The notes: generated by a model from the letters alone, not told the origin. Shown: positions 1-9,011, counted from the first letter of the stretch. The stretch: 64,000 bases of DNA from Clostridium sp. DSM 17811 (GCF_018861905.1 NZ_JAHLDU010000012.1:1-64000); one strand, 5' to 3'. Numbers and translations: made by a program.

Positions 1-354
1 TTTACTCTCTGTTGCTTTTTCAATGACCCTCGTAATTTTCTCTCCAACTACAGATCCCATACTTCCCATCATAAAATTACTATCCATCACTGCAATTAGC
101 GTATCTTGCCCGTTTATCTTTCCTTCTCCGGTTATTACTGCTTCGTTTAATAAAGTTTTATCACGTATAGTTTGAAGTTTCTCCGTATATCCCTTAAAAT
201 CTATAGGGTTACCTGATATCATAAATTCAGCGTATTCTTTAAAAGTACCCTTATCTATAGTATAATCTATTCTTTCGCGACACCCTATTCTGAAATGGGT
301 TCTACAATTATCACAGGTCATTATGCTACTCTCCAAATCCTTTTTATAAAGAAT
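1..354 (-). pseudogene. accD: 5'-truncated acetyl-CoA carboxylase carboxyltransferase beta (AccD)
   Basis: The minus-strand reading frame runs off the left edge of the window and matches the front of AccD: CDNCRTHFRIG, then GNPIDFKGY and MDSNFMMGSMGSVVGEKITR. AccD normally opens with a four-cysteine zinc ribbon. Only the second CxxC (CDNC) is present. Upstream the frame reads YQILYKKDLESS, as in AccD, and then meets a stop at about 368 with no first CxxC. The nearest ATG is at 321; a TTG lies a little further upstream. AccD homology begins at about 354, exactly where a decayed sfp gene ends, so I read this as a deletion junction. The rest of the gene is outside the window. It could still be translated from ATG 321, but it would lack half of the zinc site. 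Confidence 0.7.
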
Positions 355-619
355 TTGATATGTTGAAATTGATTAGTGGATATCCTTTTAAACATGGCTT
401 TCCATATTTATTTTTATGGAATGTTATATATTCATTTGCAATATTCAGTTCCCTAACAACTATAGATCTTATCAATATTTCACCAATTAGGCTTCTAATT
501 TTATCTTCCTTATTAACGAATTTTTCAATTTTATATCGTTTCTATGCACTAATTAATAAACAGAGATTATCTAAATTTTCTTGGGTAATATTTAAAATTT
601 TAACAGCATAAATTTTCAT
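344..619 (-). pseudogene. sfp-type 4'-phosphopantetheinyl transferase relic
   Basis: Starting at ATG 619, the minus strand reads MKIYAVKILNITQ, an in-frame TAG, then KRYKIEKFVNKEDKIRSLIG, EILIRSIV and KYGKPCLKGYPLINFNIS, and a TAA at 344. This is the N-terminal half of an Sfp/AcpT-like phosphopantetheinyl transferase: the RSLIGE...LIR block and the KP(Y/C)L...FN(I)SHS block are family hallmarks. Here the SHS is SNS and the catalytic C-terminal half is gone. The family activates carrier proteins of polyketide, peptide and fatty acid synthases. The internal stop and truncation make it non-functional. Its end overlaps the start of AccD homology. Confidence 0.7.
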
Positions 620-652
620 AAAAAACCTCACTGTAATTTTCAATAATTATTT

Positions 653-1057
653 TTATGATTTACCGGAGTTTAATGCATTTTCAATGGATTTTAGAATTAC
701 CTTACTGCTGTTTGTTGCTCCTGTAACAGTGTCTACTTGCAAGCTTTGAGCCTTTGTTACCTTCTCTGTAATAATTTCTGCTGGTTTTCCTTTTTCATTC
801 TTATGTTTTAGTATAGTTATCTTAACAATTTTGTTATCCTTGACTGTAACTGAAACAGTAGCTGCCACAGCTAAAGCATCACAAGATCCTGTATATGTTC
901 CGTTAGAAACTTTTGATAAATCCACAGAACTAATTTTGATTTCCTTAATTATTTCCTTATACTTCTGAATAGAAATTAAATACTTTACACCAAAAATTGC
1001 ACCGGTAAACACAACAACACAAATTGCACCTAAAATAATTTTTTTTAAATTTAGCAT
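653..1057 (-). CDS. membrane-anchored FMN-binding domain protein
   Basis: The 134-residue protein has one N-terminal hydrophobic segment (about residues 7-26) followed by an FMN_bind domain like the one in RnfG and NqrC. The segment around residues 53-62 (NGTYTGSCDA) and the C-terminal TGATNSS motif (about residues 113-119) are typical. The threonine or serine of an (S/T)GAT motif carries covalently bound FMN in the family. The protein probably faces the outside of the membrane and takes part in electron transfer, but no partner is encoded nearby. It appears intact in a region of gene relics. An RBS (AAAGGAG) precedes the ATG. Confidence 0.75.
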   Translation of the reverse strand: MLNLKKIILGAICVVVFTGAIFGVKYLISIQKYKEIIKEIKISSVDLSKVSNGTYTGSCDALAVAATVSVTVKDNKIVKITILKHKNEKGKPAEIITEKVTKAQSLQVDTVTGATNSSKVILKSIENALNSGKS

Positions 1058-1086
1058 AATTAATTCTCCTTTACTTTTTTAAGTCA

Positions 1087-1509
1087 TTAGCTAAGTCTCT
1101 GCTTACTAGCGTTATACCTGCTCCCAAGTGTATAAAGTTTAGCATCATAAAATTCACTGTTTTTGAGTTCATTAATATTATCAGGATAAATAACCACCTG
1201 GTTTTTGATTACAAATTCGTTTAAATCTTTAATATTTTTTTCTCCATTTATAGAAATATCAAGCACATCTTCAACAACACCTATTGGTGTTAATATAGGA
1301 CAATTTAGATAGACTGCATTATTGTTTCCATCGTCAATAGTATTTTCTAAAATGCTATTGCACGTAAGTTCCTTAATAGCTTGATCTAATGTTATTAATC
1401 CGGTTAAAACTGCCGCGGCAGCAATATCTGTACCTTGTTCAATCATACCATAAATTTTCAAATCAAAACTACTTAAAAGAACACCAAGAGCATACTCAGT
1501 TGCATTCAT
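1087..1509 (-). pseudogene. decayed acyltransferase-domain relic (polyketide synthase/FabD-like)
   Basis: The 140-residue open frame begins NATEYALGVLLSSFDLKIYG, then MIEQGTDIAAAAVLTGLITL and DQAIKEL. This lines up with the acyltransferase block of modular synthases (EYAL..LL.S.G(I/V)KP..MIGHS(I/V)GE..AA.L.G(V/L).SLEDA). The catalytic GHSxGE is replaced by EQGTDI, so the nucleophilic serine is absent. The second half does not align convincingly. The assignment comes from pattern recognition only. An uncharacterised small protein remains possible, but the neighbouring sfp and condensation-domain relics support a decayed synthase. Confidence 0.45.
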
Positions 1510-1745
1510 ATTGTGTATTATTTATTTGAATAATCATAGATTTGTGAAGTGGATGTTTAAAAATATCAAAAGGCTTGTTTATAAGTTCTTCTATAGTTTT
1601 CTTTATTGTCTCATTTCTAACTTCTTCAGATAAATCTCTCATGTCTCGCACTTCAATTTTAGTTAATATAGGATTTGTATATACTTTGAGTTTGTAGTCT
1701 TTAAAGTTTTTTGATTCATCGTATGCTTTAAACTCTGAGCATAAA
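1496..1745 (-). pseudogene. condensation-domain relic of a non-ribosomal peptide synthetase
   Basis: One minus-strand frame reads NPILTKIEVRDMRDLSEE, then TIEELINKPFDIFKHPLH and KSMIIQINN before TGA at 1496-1498. The spacing of D(L/M)R.LSEE..., (N)(K/Q)PFD(I/L)...PL(F/Y)...LI.I... is that of the first part of an NRPS condensation domain, upstream of the HHxxxDG catalytic motif. That motif is missing. No start codon is evident. The fragment runs into the 3' end of the acetyltransferase gene in a different frame and slightly overlaps the acyltransferase relic. Confidence 0.4.
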
Positions 1746-2259
1746 CTACGTCTTCTATTGGATTATTAGGACCTTTAAGCTCTAGTTGATAAAAAACAAG
1801 ATTAAGCCACTTTCCAAATTTATAGCCAGCCTTATTTATAGTACCAGAATACTTGAACCCTAACTTTTCATGCATTCTGATACTTTTATCATTTGAACTG
1901 TCAATTCCAGCTACCATGGTTGCAAATCCCCTTTCATCACAAATTCTTATTATCTCTTTAAGTAGTATGGTCCCTATACCCTTGTTGCAGTGTTTTTCAT
2001 GAACGTAAATAGAATGTTCAATTGTGTATTTAAATGCTGGAAAGGGTCTGAATGATCCAAATGTGGCAAATCCAATAACCTTACTATTTTCTTCAACCAC
2101 AATTATTGGATATCCCTCTTGAATCTTTTTTTCATACCATTGTATTCTCTCTTCAATAGTATGAGATTTATAAGCATATATCGATGTCGTATGTAATATT
2201 GCATCATTATAAATTTCTAAAATATCAGGTAAATCATTTAAGTTTGCGTCCCTTATCAT
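1663..2259 (-). CDS. GNAT acetyltransferase, phosphinothricin acetyltransferase-like
   Basis: The first 170 residues match the Pat/Bar subfamily of GNAT N-acetyltransferases: IRDANLNDLPDILEIYNDAI at the start, the acetyl-CoA loop HCNKGIGTILLKEII, and MVAGIDSSNDKSIRMHEKLG. These enzymes acetylate small amines such as phosphinothricin, methionine sulfoximine or similar compounds in the cytoplasm. The family normally ends soon after the FYQLEL motif. Here about 30 extra residues (DVVYAQSLKHT...) come from reading through into a condensation-domain relic in another frame, so the C terminus is a fusion by-product. An AGGGGG-like RBS precedes the ATG. Confidence 0.75.
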   Translation of the reverse strand: MIRDANLNDLPDILEIYNDAILHTTSIYAYKSHTIEERIQWYEKKIQEGYPIIVVEENSKVIGFATFGSFRPFPAFKYTIEHSIYVHEKHCNKGIGTILLKEIIRICDERGFATMVAGIDSSNDKSIRMHEKLGFKYSGTINKAGYKFGKWLNLVFYQLELKGPNNPIEDVVYAQSLKHTMNQKTLKTTNSKYIQILY

Positions 2260-2504
2260 TTCTATACCCCCTTTTTAATAAAAAATTGTGACATAACATC
2301 TTTTTAATTGTTACCTATTCATAACAGTATACAATAGTTTTACGTTACATATCTCATAAATTCCCCTTTTTTCATTACCAACTTGGTTTAGTCGGGACAC
2401 TTACTTATATTCTATCTACATCAGATTAAATAATCACTTCACTATTAATTATTTTTAAAGTAATATAGTTATTTAATTTTATATTATTATGTTAGGAGGT
2501 ATTT

Positions 2505-2533
2505 GCAAGTATGTTTAAAAAGAATCCATTATA
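2505..2533 (+). promoter_or_regulatory. possible sigma-G (forespore) promoter of the ger operon
   Basis: GCAAG (2505-2509), a 17-base spacer and CATTATA (2527-2533) resemble the sigma-G pattern GHATR-N17/18-CATNHTA, with one mismatch in the -35. Forespore expression is expected for ger operons. The same stretch also contains a strong AGGAGG (2494-2499) followed by ATG 2511 and a seven-codon reading frame ending at 2534. A leader peptide is therefore an alternative reading. Confidence 0.35.
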
Positions 2534-2583
2534 GGTATAAATAACTTCATTAATCACAAAATAGTGAAATGGAGGATGATTTA

Positions 2584-4137
2584 ATGTTAAACTCAATCAA
2601 AAAAATTTTTTCTTTAAGCGAAAAGAGTAATAGAGATCAAGACATAAGTAATAAAAACATTCAAGAACAATACTTAAACTTGAAAATTTCTAATAAATTA
2701 GAAGAAAATAGAAAATATATAAATAATATTTTTGATAAATGTACTGACTTAATTATAAGAGAATTGAAGATTACAAGCAGTTCAAAATTCAGTGCTATTC
2801 TCGTGTATATTGATAATATGATAGAAACAACAATATTTGAAGAATCTATTATTGAAAGATTGATCAATAAAAAGGTCGAATCTTCTTATCCTCCAAATAG
2901 TAAGGAGTATTCACAGTACTTACTTGGGATAAGTGATAACAATATATGTCAAGATATAAGCATAGTTGTGAATTCAATATTAGATGGTAAAGTTGTTTTA
3001 TTTGTAAATGGATTAAATGAAGCAATGATAATTGATATAAACAACCCTCCAGGTAGGGATGTAGCGGAACCTCAATCTGAAACTGTTTTGAGAGGACCTA
3101 GGGAAGGGTTTACAGAGTCTATAGGCTCTAACATAACGCTTTTAAGAAAGAAAATCAAAAGTGCGAATTTCAAAATAGAAGAATTTAGAATAGGAAGAGA
3201 GACTAAAACAAAAGTTACCATTGTCTACCTTTCAAACAAAGCTAATCCTAAGATAGTAAATGAGGTAAAAGAAAGGATAGGTAAAATTGATATAGACTCA
3301 GTATTGGAATCTAACTATATAAAAGAATACATAGGAGATGAGCCTACAAGCAATTTTTCTACCGTATATAGTACAGAAAAGCCAGATGTGATAGCAGGTA
3401 AGTTACTAGGCGGTCGTGTTGCTATTTTAACTGATGGAACTCCCTTAGTTTTAACTGTACCTTCACTTTTTATAGAATTTTTCTTAAATAATGAGGATTA
3501 TTATTTGAATTTTATTGCAGCCACATTTAATAGATGGATTCGCTATATAGCATTTTTTATATCCACGACCTTACCAGGATTTTATGTAGCTATAACAACA
3601 TTTCATCCTGAGCTTATTCCAGATTCTTTAATAGTATCTTTAATAAAAAGTCGTGCTGGTGTACCATATCCAGCTTTAGTTGAGTGTTTATTAATGTTAA
3701 GTGTCTATGAGTTACTTAGGGAAGCTGGTATTAGGATGCCAAGGGCTCTGGGGCAGACGATAAGTGTTGTCGGTGCATTGGTATTAGGTCAGGCAGCAGT
3801 TGAAGCGGGTCTTGCTAGTACACCTATGGTTATAGTGATATCTCTTACAGCATTATCCTCATTTGCTTTACCATCAACAGATATGAGTTTGGCACTTACA
3901 TATCCAAGAATAGTATTTCTTGTTCTCAGTGGAACACTGGGGCTTGTAGGCCTTACTTGCGGAATAATAATACTGTTTTTGAGATTAACATCATTAAGGT
4001 CATATGGTATTCCATATTTAAGCCCTATGGCTCCAATTCAAGGAAAAAAATTGACGGATATATTTATAAGAAGTCCCCTATTAACAAAACTTAAGAAATC
4101 CTGGGTTATTAAAGGAAAGAAGACTACACGTAGATAA
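2584..4137 (+). CDS. gerKA: spore germination receptor subunit A (GerA/GerKA family)
   Basis: This is the GerA subunit of a germinant receptor in the spore inner membrane. The receptor senses small nutrients and triggers germination. I chose ATG 2584 because GGAGG (2571-2575) lies eight bases upstream; an in-frame ATG at 2569 overlaps that RBS. The protein has a soluble N-terminal half with the NPPGRDVAEPQSE and GPREGFTES blocks that are diagnostic of the family. A membrane C-terminal half of about five segments follows (from about residue 285), with TTLPGFYVAITTFHPELIP and PRALGQTISVVGALVLGQAA. Length (517 residues) is normal. It is first in an operon with gerKC and gerKB. Confidence 0.95.
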   Translation: MLNSIKKIFSLSEKSNRDQDISNKNIQEQYLNLKISNKLEENRKYINNIFDKCTDLIIRELKITSSSKFSAILVYIDNMIETTIFEESIIERLINKKVESSYPPNSKEYSQYLLGISDNNICQDISIVVNSILDGKVVLFVNGLNEAMIIDINNPPGRDVAEPQSETVLRGPREGFTESIGSNITLLRKKIKSANFKIEEFRIGRETKTKVTIVYLSNKANPKIVNEVKERIGKIDIDSVLESNYIKEYIGDEPTSNFSTVYSTEKPDVIAGKLLGGRVAILTDGTPLVLTVPSLFIEFFLNNEDYYLNFIAATFNRWIRYIAFFISTTLPGFYVAITTFHPELIPDSLIVSLIKSRAGVPYPALVECLLMLSVYELLREAGIRMPRALGQTISVVGALVLGQAAVEAGLASTPMVIVISLTALSSFALPSTDMSLALTYPRIVFLVLSGTLGLVGLTCGIIILFLRLTSLRSYGIPYLSPMAPIQGKKLTDIFIRSPLLTKLKKSWVIKGKKTTRR

Positions 4138-4210
4138 CCTGATGTTAGAACAGCTTCTATAAATATTGAACAAAAAGAATCTATAAGTAAAAAAAAATGA
4201 GGAGTGCCTT

Positions 4211-5380
4211 ATGAAAAGATTTATTTGTATTTTCATATTAATCATGATTTCAACTTTTACAACTGGTTGTAAGGGAACAAAAGATGAACTTGATAAACTA
4301 GCTGTAGCCGCGGCAATAGGATATGATATAACCTCTGATGGTAAATACATATTAACTGCTCAGATATTAAATCCACAAAAAAACCCAAGTGGGAGTATGA
4401 TGGAAAAAAAAGCTGGGAGTCAGCAGAAAGCTACGGATGTAGTAGTTTTTAACACTATAGGTGACAGTATTTCTGATTGTAAAGGTAAGCTAACCACAAA
4501 GCTTGGTAAGGAACTGAATTATGGTCATATAAATTTTGTAGTCGTAGGTAGGCAACTAGCAGAGTCAGGTATAGCCACAGTATTAGATGCTGCATTAAGA
4601 GGTTACAAAATGGGACCCGATACTCCATTGATTGTAACAAAAGGTAATGCTTTCGATATTATAAGGGCGACCTCAGTTCATGAGAAGATTCCTGCTAATG
4701 AAGTAAATAATATATTAAGGTTACAATCAAGTTTTGGTTTTACAAAGAACGTTTCAATCTTAGATTTTACTAATTCCTTATCTAGTAAGACAGATTCGCC
4801 CGTAACAGGTGTTATTAATTTAAGTAAAAGTAAAAATTCAGATGAAACATTCGAATTGGCTGGCACTGCAATCTTTAAGAAAGATAAGCTTATAGGATTT
4901 ATGGACATGAACGAAACACGTGGTATGCAATGGGTAAATGGTAAGGTTGAACTTGGTTACATAACAACATTATCACTAGATGAAGGCAAAATAACTTTTG
5001 AGATTATTAAATCAAGTAGTAAGATAAAACCCTCACTAAAGATTGATTCGTTTACAATGCTTATTAACGTAAAAGAAGAAAGTAATATATCCGAGATGAC
5101 AGGCAAGTTAAATCCAATGAAGAACTCTGCAATAATGGACAGATTAGAAATTAGACAGAATGATGCTATTACTAATGAGATTAAGTTAGCTATATATGCA
5201 GCACAAAAAAAGTTTGGTGCAGATATATTTGGATTTGGAGAAATGATATATAGAGATTATCCTGAAAAATGGGAGCGCATAAAGGACCGATGGAAGGATA
5301 TATTTCCTAATTTAAATATTGAAATAAAGGTAATTTCTAGTTTGAAGAGACCAGGATATATATCTAAACCTATGGATTGA
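4211..5380 (+). CDS. gerKC: spore germination lipoprotein, Ger(x)C family
   Basis: The 389-residue C subunit of the germinant receptor is anchored to the outer face of the spore inner membrane. It has a lipoprotein signal peptide ending in the lipobox STFTTGC (Cys20). This is followed by KDELDKLAVAAAIGYDI, typical of the Ger(x)C N-terminal domain. The C-terminal domain carries KKFGADIFGFGE and YPEKWERIKDRW, also family signatures. GAGGAG lies just upstream of ATG 4211. It sits 73 bp after gerKA and 31 bp before gerKB. The A-C-B gene order is the one seen in clostridial gerK operons. Confidence 0.95.
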   Translation: MKRFICIFILIMISTFTTGCKGTKDELDKLAVAAAIGYDITSDGKYILTAQILNPQKNPSGSMMEKKAGSQQKATDVVVFNTIGDSISDCKGKLTTKLGKELNYGHINFVVVGRQLAESGIATVLDAALRGYKMGPDTPLIVTKGNAFDIIRATSVHEKIPANEVNNILRLQSSFGFTKNVSILDFTNSLSSKTDSPVTGVINLSKSKNSDETFELAGTAIFKKDKLIGFMDMNETRGMQWVNGKVELGYITTLSLDEGKITFEIIKSSSKIKPSLKIDSFTMLINVKEESNISEMTGKLNPMKNSAIMDRLEIRQNDAITNEIKLAIYAAQKKFGADIFGFGEMIYRDYPEKWERIKDRWKDIFPNLNIEIKVISSLKRPGYISKPMD

Positions 5381-5411
5381 TTAAAAATCCTTTGAAGAAG
5401 GAGGAACCTAA

Positions 5412-6524
5412 GTGAAAACAAAAATATCAGCTTATCAATTATTTGGTGCCATTGTAATGTTGCCTTATGGTACTGCTGCTCTTTTTTTTATAACCCCTGA
5501 AGCAAAGCAGGACGCATGGATATCAATGCTTATTTATGTACTTCCAGGCATTTTACTGCAACTTATTTATACTGAATTATGGAAAAAGTATCCTAAGGAT
5601 ACCATAGTTACATACATGCCCAAAATATTCGGGAAAATAATAGGATATACATTGAGCGTAATATATATTATTTACTTTGCCTATATAGCTGCAAGAATTA
5701 CAAGAGATACTATCGAAATTATACTAATTGCTGTAATGCCTAGAATGTCCATGTACATAATTGGAATAGTATTTATGTCTACAGTTATATATGGGACATA
5801 CACTGGAATTGAAAATTTATCACGAGTGTGTTTCGTTTTTCTGATTTTGTTTGTGGTTATATTTGTGATGAAATGGGTATTATTATTTTCTATGCCAGAT
5901 ACAATAAAATTATATAATTTAAAACCTGTTCTTGAAAAAGGTATATTTTCTGTTATAAAAGAAGGTTGGCCTCTCATTACTTTTCCATATGCTGAGAGTA
6001 TAGTATTAACTATGCTATATCCATCAGTCACTGAATCATCTAGAGTAAGAAAATCAGCAGTGTTAGCTACTATATTTTTAGGAGTACTCCTTACGTGTAA
6101 CACTATAATGTTTATATCAGTACTAGGGTTAAATTTTGCATCCACATCACTCTTTCCCCTTCTTCAGACCTACCGTATAATGAAAATAGGTGAGGTCTTT
6201 AGTAGATTTGGTGTATTTTTTATTCTATTTATGATAATAGGCGGTTTTATTAAGGTGAGTTTTTTTGTCTATGGATCTATGTTAGGTGTCTCTCAACTAA
6301 TAAAATTAAATGACACTAAATATTTAGCTCTACCTTTGGGTATCGTGGTTTTTATTACTTCGCTATTGATATCTTCAAATTATCCTCAGCATATACAGTC
6401 AGGTAAATTCTTAACTACATATACTCATTTACCATTAGCCATAATAATTCCAATCATTGCATTAATTTTGTGTTATTTAAAAGTTTTGTTTTCAAAAAAA
6501 CGTAATGTATATAAAAAAATATAA
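5412..6524 (+). CDS. gerKB: spore germination receptor permease subunit B (GerB/GerKB)
   Basis: This is a 370-residue integral membrane protein with about ten hydrophobic segments, belonging to the spore germination branch of the amino acid/polyamine/organocation superfamily. The start is GTG 5412, placed seven or eight bases after AGGAGG. Family-typical sequence includes the N-terminal ISAYQLFGAIVMLPYGTA and the central GWPLITFPYAESI. It is the last gene of the germination operon. No strong terminator follows, only a weak imperfect inverted repeat near 6560-6630. The germinant is not predictable from sequence. Confidence 0.93.
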   Translation: MKTKISAYQLFGAIVMLPYGTAALFFITPEAKQDAWISMLIYVLPGILLQLIYTELWKKYPKDTIVTYMPKIFGKIIGYTLSVIYIIYFAYIAARITRDTIEIILIAVMPRMSMYIIGIVFMSTVIYGTYTGIENLSRVCFVFLILFVVIFVMKWVLLFSMPDTIKLYNLKPVLEKGIFSVIKEGWPLITFPYAESIVLTMLYPSVTESSRVRKSAVLATIFLGVLLTCNTIMFISVLGLNFASTSLFPLLQTYRIMKIGEVFSRFGVFFILFMIIGGFIKVSFFVYGSMLGVSQLIKLNDTKYLALPLGIVVFITSLLISSNYPQHIQSGKFLTTYTHLPLAIIIPIIALILCYLKVLFSKKRNVYKKI

Positions 6525-6634
6525 TGAGGTACGGCAATGATTAATACAAAGAATAGAAAGTGAATCCTTCAATTAAAATTTTCTGTGTTTTTATAATTGC
6601 AACCATATAATTGTAGGATTACTTTGTACCACTA

Positions 6635-7201
6635 TTAGTCTGCTTTTGTCTTTTTATATTCATCAACCAGTTTATAAAAAGTATTTCTTTTAAGTTTTAA
6701 TAATTCCATTGCGCTAGTCCCTGTTAATTCTCTATCCTTATACTTATTATAAATCTCTTCCCAATTCAATGGATAATTTATCTTTTTACGGCCTTTATAT
6801 TTTCCATTTGCTTTTGCAACGGCAATACCTTTTTTTTGACGTTCTAATAAAGTAGCCTTTTGAAACTCGCTAATTGATTCGATCATAGTAAACATAAGTT
6901 TACCAGCGACAGTACTTGTATCTAAATTCTCATTAACACATCTTAAATTAATTCCTTTACTTTCTAACTGCTTACCTATGTCTAGAAGTTCATTAGTTGA
7001 CCTGGCGAGCCTACTAAAATCTAATACGTAAATTGTATCTCCGGGCCTTATAAAGTCAATCATTGCAGTTAATTGCGGGCGTATTTCGACTGTAGTTAAT
7101 TTCTCATTGAACCATTTTTCTATGTTGTACGTTTTAAGCTCTGAAAATTGTCTGTCGTCACTTTGCTGATTTGAACTTACCCTGGTATAAGCAATGTTCA
7201 T
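6635..7201 (-). CDS. small serine recombinase (resolvase/invertase family)
   Basis: The 188-residue recombinase has the catalytic serine in IAYTRVSSNQQ (Ser9), downstream arginines in DFSRLARS, and the helix E region GKLMFTMIESISEFQKATL. A C-terminal helix-turn-helix (about residues 145-183) completes the resolvase architecture. Such proteins resolve cointegrates or invert DNA at a short two-fold-symmetric site. ATG 7201 is preceded by AAGGGG at good spacing. No transposase accompanies it, and a dyad at 7297-7330 just upstream may be its site. Plasmid- or transposon-derived resolvase and invertase functions are both possible. Confidence 0.88.
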   Translation of the reverse strand: MNIAYTRVSSNQQSDDRQFSELKTYNIEKWFNEKLTTVEIRPQLTAMIDFIRPGDTIYVLDFSRLARSTNELLDIGKQLESKGINLRCVNENLDTSTVAGKLMFTMIESISEFQKATLLERQKKGIAVAKANGKYKGRKKINYPLNWEEIYNKYKDRELTGTSAMELLKLKRNTFYKLVDEYKKTKAD

Positions 7202-7296
7202 ATAAACAACCCCTTTTATTATATTAACTCTATATTCGCCTTATATCTTACTATATATTAACATATTTTCCGTTTAAAGTATACTGTAAAGGACAA

Positions 7297-7330
7297 TTGT
7301 TTGGTAATTTACATATAATTACAAACAAAC
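7297..7330. other. dyad upstream of the serine recombinase, possible crossover/operator site
   Basis: TTGTTTGGTAATT (7297-7309) and AATTACAAACAAAC (7317-7330) form an imperfect inverted repeat with a seven-base centre. A related half-site, TTTGTAATG...CAAACAAAC, follows at about 7360-7380. Small serine recombinases bind dyads of about 28-34 bp and usually autoregulate, and this dyad lies 96 bp upstream of the recombinase start. The functional assignment is inferred. Confidence 0.4.
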
Positions 7331-7392
7331 AGTTTTAACTAATTTATCCCATGTTGCTTTGTAATGTACCTCAAACAAACACATGAACAAAG

Positions 7393-7432
7393 AAAAAGGT
7401 AATCATGTCGAATACATTTCAACATGATTACC
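7393..7432 (-). terminator. intrinsic terminator after glycerol-1-phosphate dehydrogenase
   Basis: A perfect 11-bp stem, GGTAATCATGT (7398-7408) with ACATGATTACC (7422-7432), is followed on the minus strand by TTTTTCTTTG. It lies directly downstream of the minus-strand gene ending at 7464. Confidence 0.85.
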
Positions 7433-7463
7433 TTAAATAGAGCTAAGTAGAGCAATACCTCCT

Positions 7464-8825
7464 TTATTTATAATAAATTTTTGTTATATAATCGGCAGCA
7501 TCATCAAGCTTTCCTATATCTTCAAGAAGTTGAAGAATACCATATCTATTACGCATATCTTTTGCGGCAATAAAACTTTTCCTAAATATTTCTTTATCAA
7601 AGCCCAAATCTTTAGGATTCCACACTGCACCTGCTTTTTTCAAAGTTTTAATTATTTGCTCAGGTTCTGGTACGAATACATCACAAATTTTTTTTATAAG
7701 ATTCCACTTAGATACTATCTTTTGCATACAAAATTCTCTATCCTTCTCATTAAAATTAATACTATCTTGCTTAAATTCAATAATGTTTGCCCCACTTATA
7801 GTAAATACATCTGTTATGTTTTTCATCCACTTATTTTTATCTAGATGTAAATAGTCACCCTTTTTAAGTAGTTCATTAAGATCTATATCCTTTGCATATT
7901 TATATGCATAAGCTACAATGCCAACACCAACACCTACAGTATTACCGTGAAGCCAGTTTGTATTATTCCCACTATTCATAAACATCATCTCAAAACAATG
8001 TGACATATAGTGTTCTCCACCAGAGGCTGGTCTTGAAGCTCCAACCATGCCAATAGCAATCCCTGATAAAATTAATGCTTCAGTTATATTTTCTACAGTT
8101 TTATAATCTCTGCTTGTAACTCCACCTGAAGCCTGCTCGCACTTTTTCAAAGTACTAAGGACTAGTTTTTCAACCTCAGGGCAGAAATATTCACCATTTA
8201 AAATGTTTGCAACATGCCAATCAGCTAAGGCTGTATATTTACCTAAGATATCTCCAAGGCCTGCCTGAAGCATCTGCATAGGAGCCCTCTTCATAATATC
8301 AATATCACAGACAATTGCGAGTGGATAGGCCGCATCATAAGTAACTTTTACACCATCACGAATAAGCGGAGAAACCACTGAGGCATAACCATCCATTGAT
8401 GGTGCTGTCCCTACAATTACATATGGAATACCGATTTTATAACTAAGGAACCTTGAAATATCATTAATAGTACCAGATCCTACTGCAATTATAATTGACG
8501 TATCTATTGGAATTTCTAATAGCAATTTACCAAAAGATAATTCATTAGGATGTAAATGTTCTTCTTTAAATATATATTTGCTTACTTTAAACTTGTTTTT
8601 TAATAAATCTTCCACTTTTTCACCTGCAACATCAGAAGTATGAATATCTTCTATAATGAACACTTTTTTGCCTTCATAACGTTTGATTACAATTGGTAAC
8701 TGACTTATAACTCCACTTCCAACCTTTATAGTTTCTATCCCTACACTATGATTTTTGCCACATGAGCACATGTAATTAAGACCAGTCATTTCTTCTACGC
8801 TTAGAGTTTCTAAATCTATCATCAT
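7464..8825 (-). CDS. sn-glycerol-1-phosphate dehydrogenase (AraM/EgsA family)
   Basis: The 453-residue cytoplasmic enzyme belongs to the iron-containing alcohol dehydrogenase superfamily, G1PDH branch. It is expected to reduce dihydroxyacetone phosphate to sn-glycerol-1-phosphate with NAD(P)H. Seen in the sequence are the nucleotide-binding IIAVGSGTINDISRF (about residues 113-127), VGTAPSMDGYASV, the QAGLGDILGK segment, and the metal-binding histidine motifs HCFEMMF and WLHGNTVG. An N-terminal cysteine pair (MCSCGKNH) is typical of bacterial AraM proteins. The gene is monocistronic, with GGAG six to nine bases before the tandem ATGs and a terminator at 7393-7432. Its lipid or cell-wall role in bacteria is uncertain. 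Confidence 0.9.
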   Translation of the reverse strand: MMIDLETLSVEEMTGLNYMCSCGKNHSVGIETIKVGSGVISQLPIVIKRYEGKKVFIIEDIHTSDVAGEKVEDLLKNKFKVSKYIFKEEHLHPNELSFGKLLLEIPIDTSIIIAVGSGTINDISRFLSYKIGIPYVIVGTAPSMDGYASVVSPLIRDGVKVTYDAAYPLAIVCDIDIMKRAPMQMLQAGLGDILGKYTALADWHVANILNGEYFCPEVEKLVLSTLKKCEQASGGVTSRDYKTVENITEALILSGIAIGMVGASRPASGGEHYMSHCFEMMFMNSGNNTNWLHGNTVGVGVGIVAYAYKYAKDIDLNELLKKGDYLHLDKNKWMKNITDVFTISGANIIEFKQDSINFNEKDREFCMQKIVSKWNLIKKICDVFVPEPEQIIKTLKKAGAVWNPKDLGFDKEIFRKSFIAAKDMRNRYGILQLLEDIGKLDDAADYITKIYYK

Positions 8826-9011
8826 TTTTTTCTCCTTAAATTTTATTTATTCTTTGATTACCTTTTTTAAAAGCACTATTTTTAGTATTTATTATGTTTA
8901 TAAGTTTGTTTTTTTTATTCATATAAATAATCTTTTCTCTCACTAGTATACTACCAAAATCTTTTCCATAAAAACCATTTTATTTTCTTATAGTATAAGG
9001 CTAAGATTATA

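Noticed and set aside
360-611. Plus-strand frame of 83 codons with hydrophobic product
   Set aside because: It is antisense to the phosphopantetheinyl transferase relic, which has clear family motifs on the minus strand; no RBS precedes the plus-strand start.
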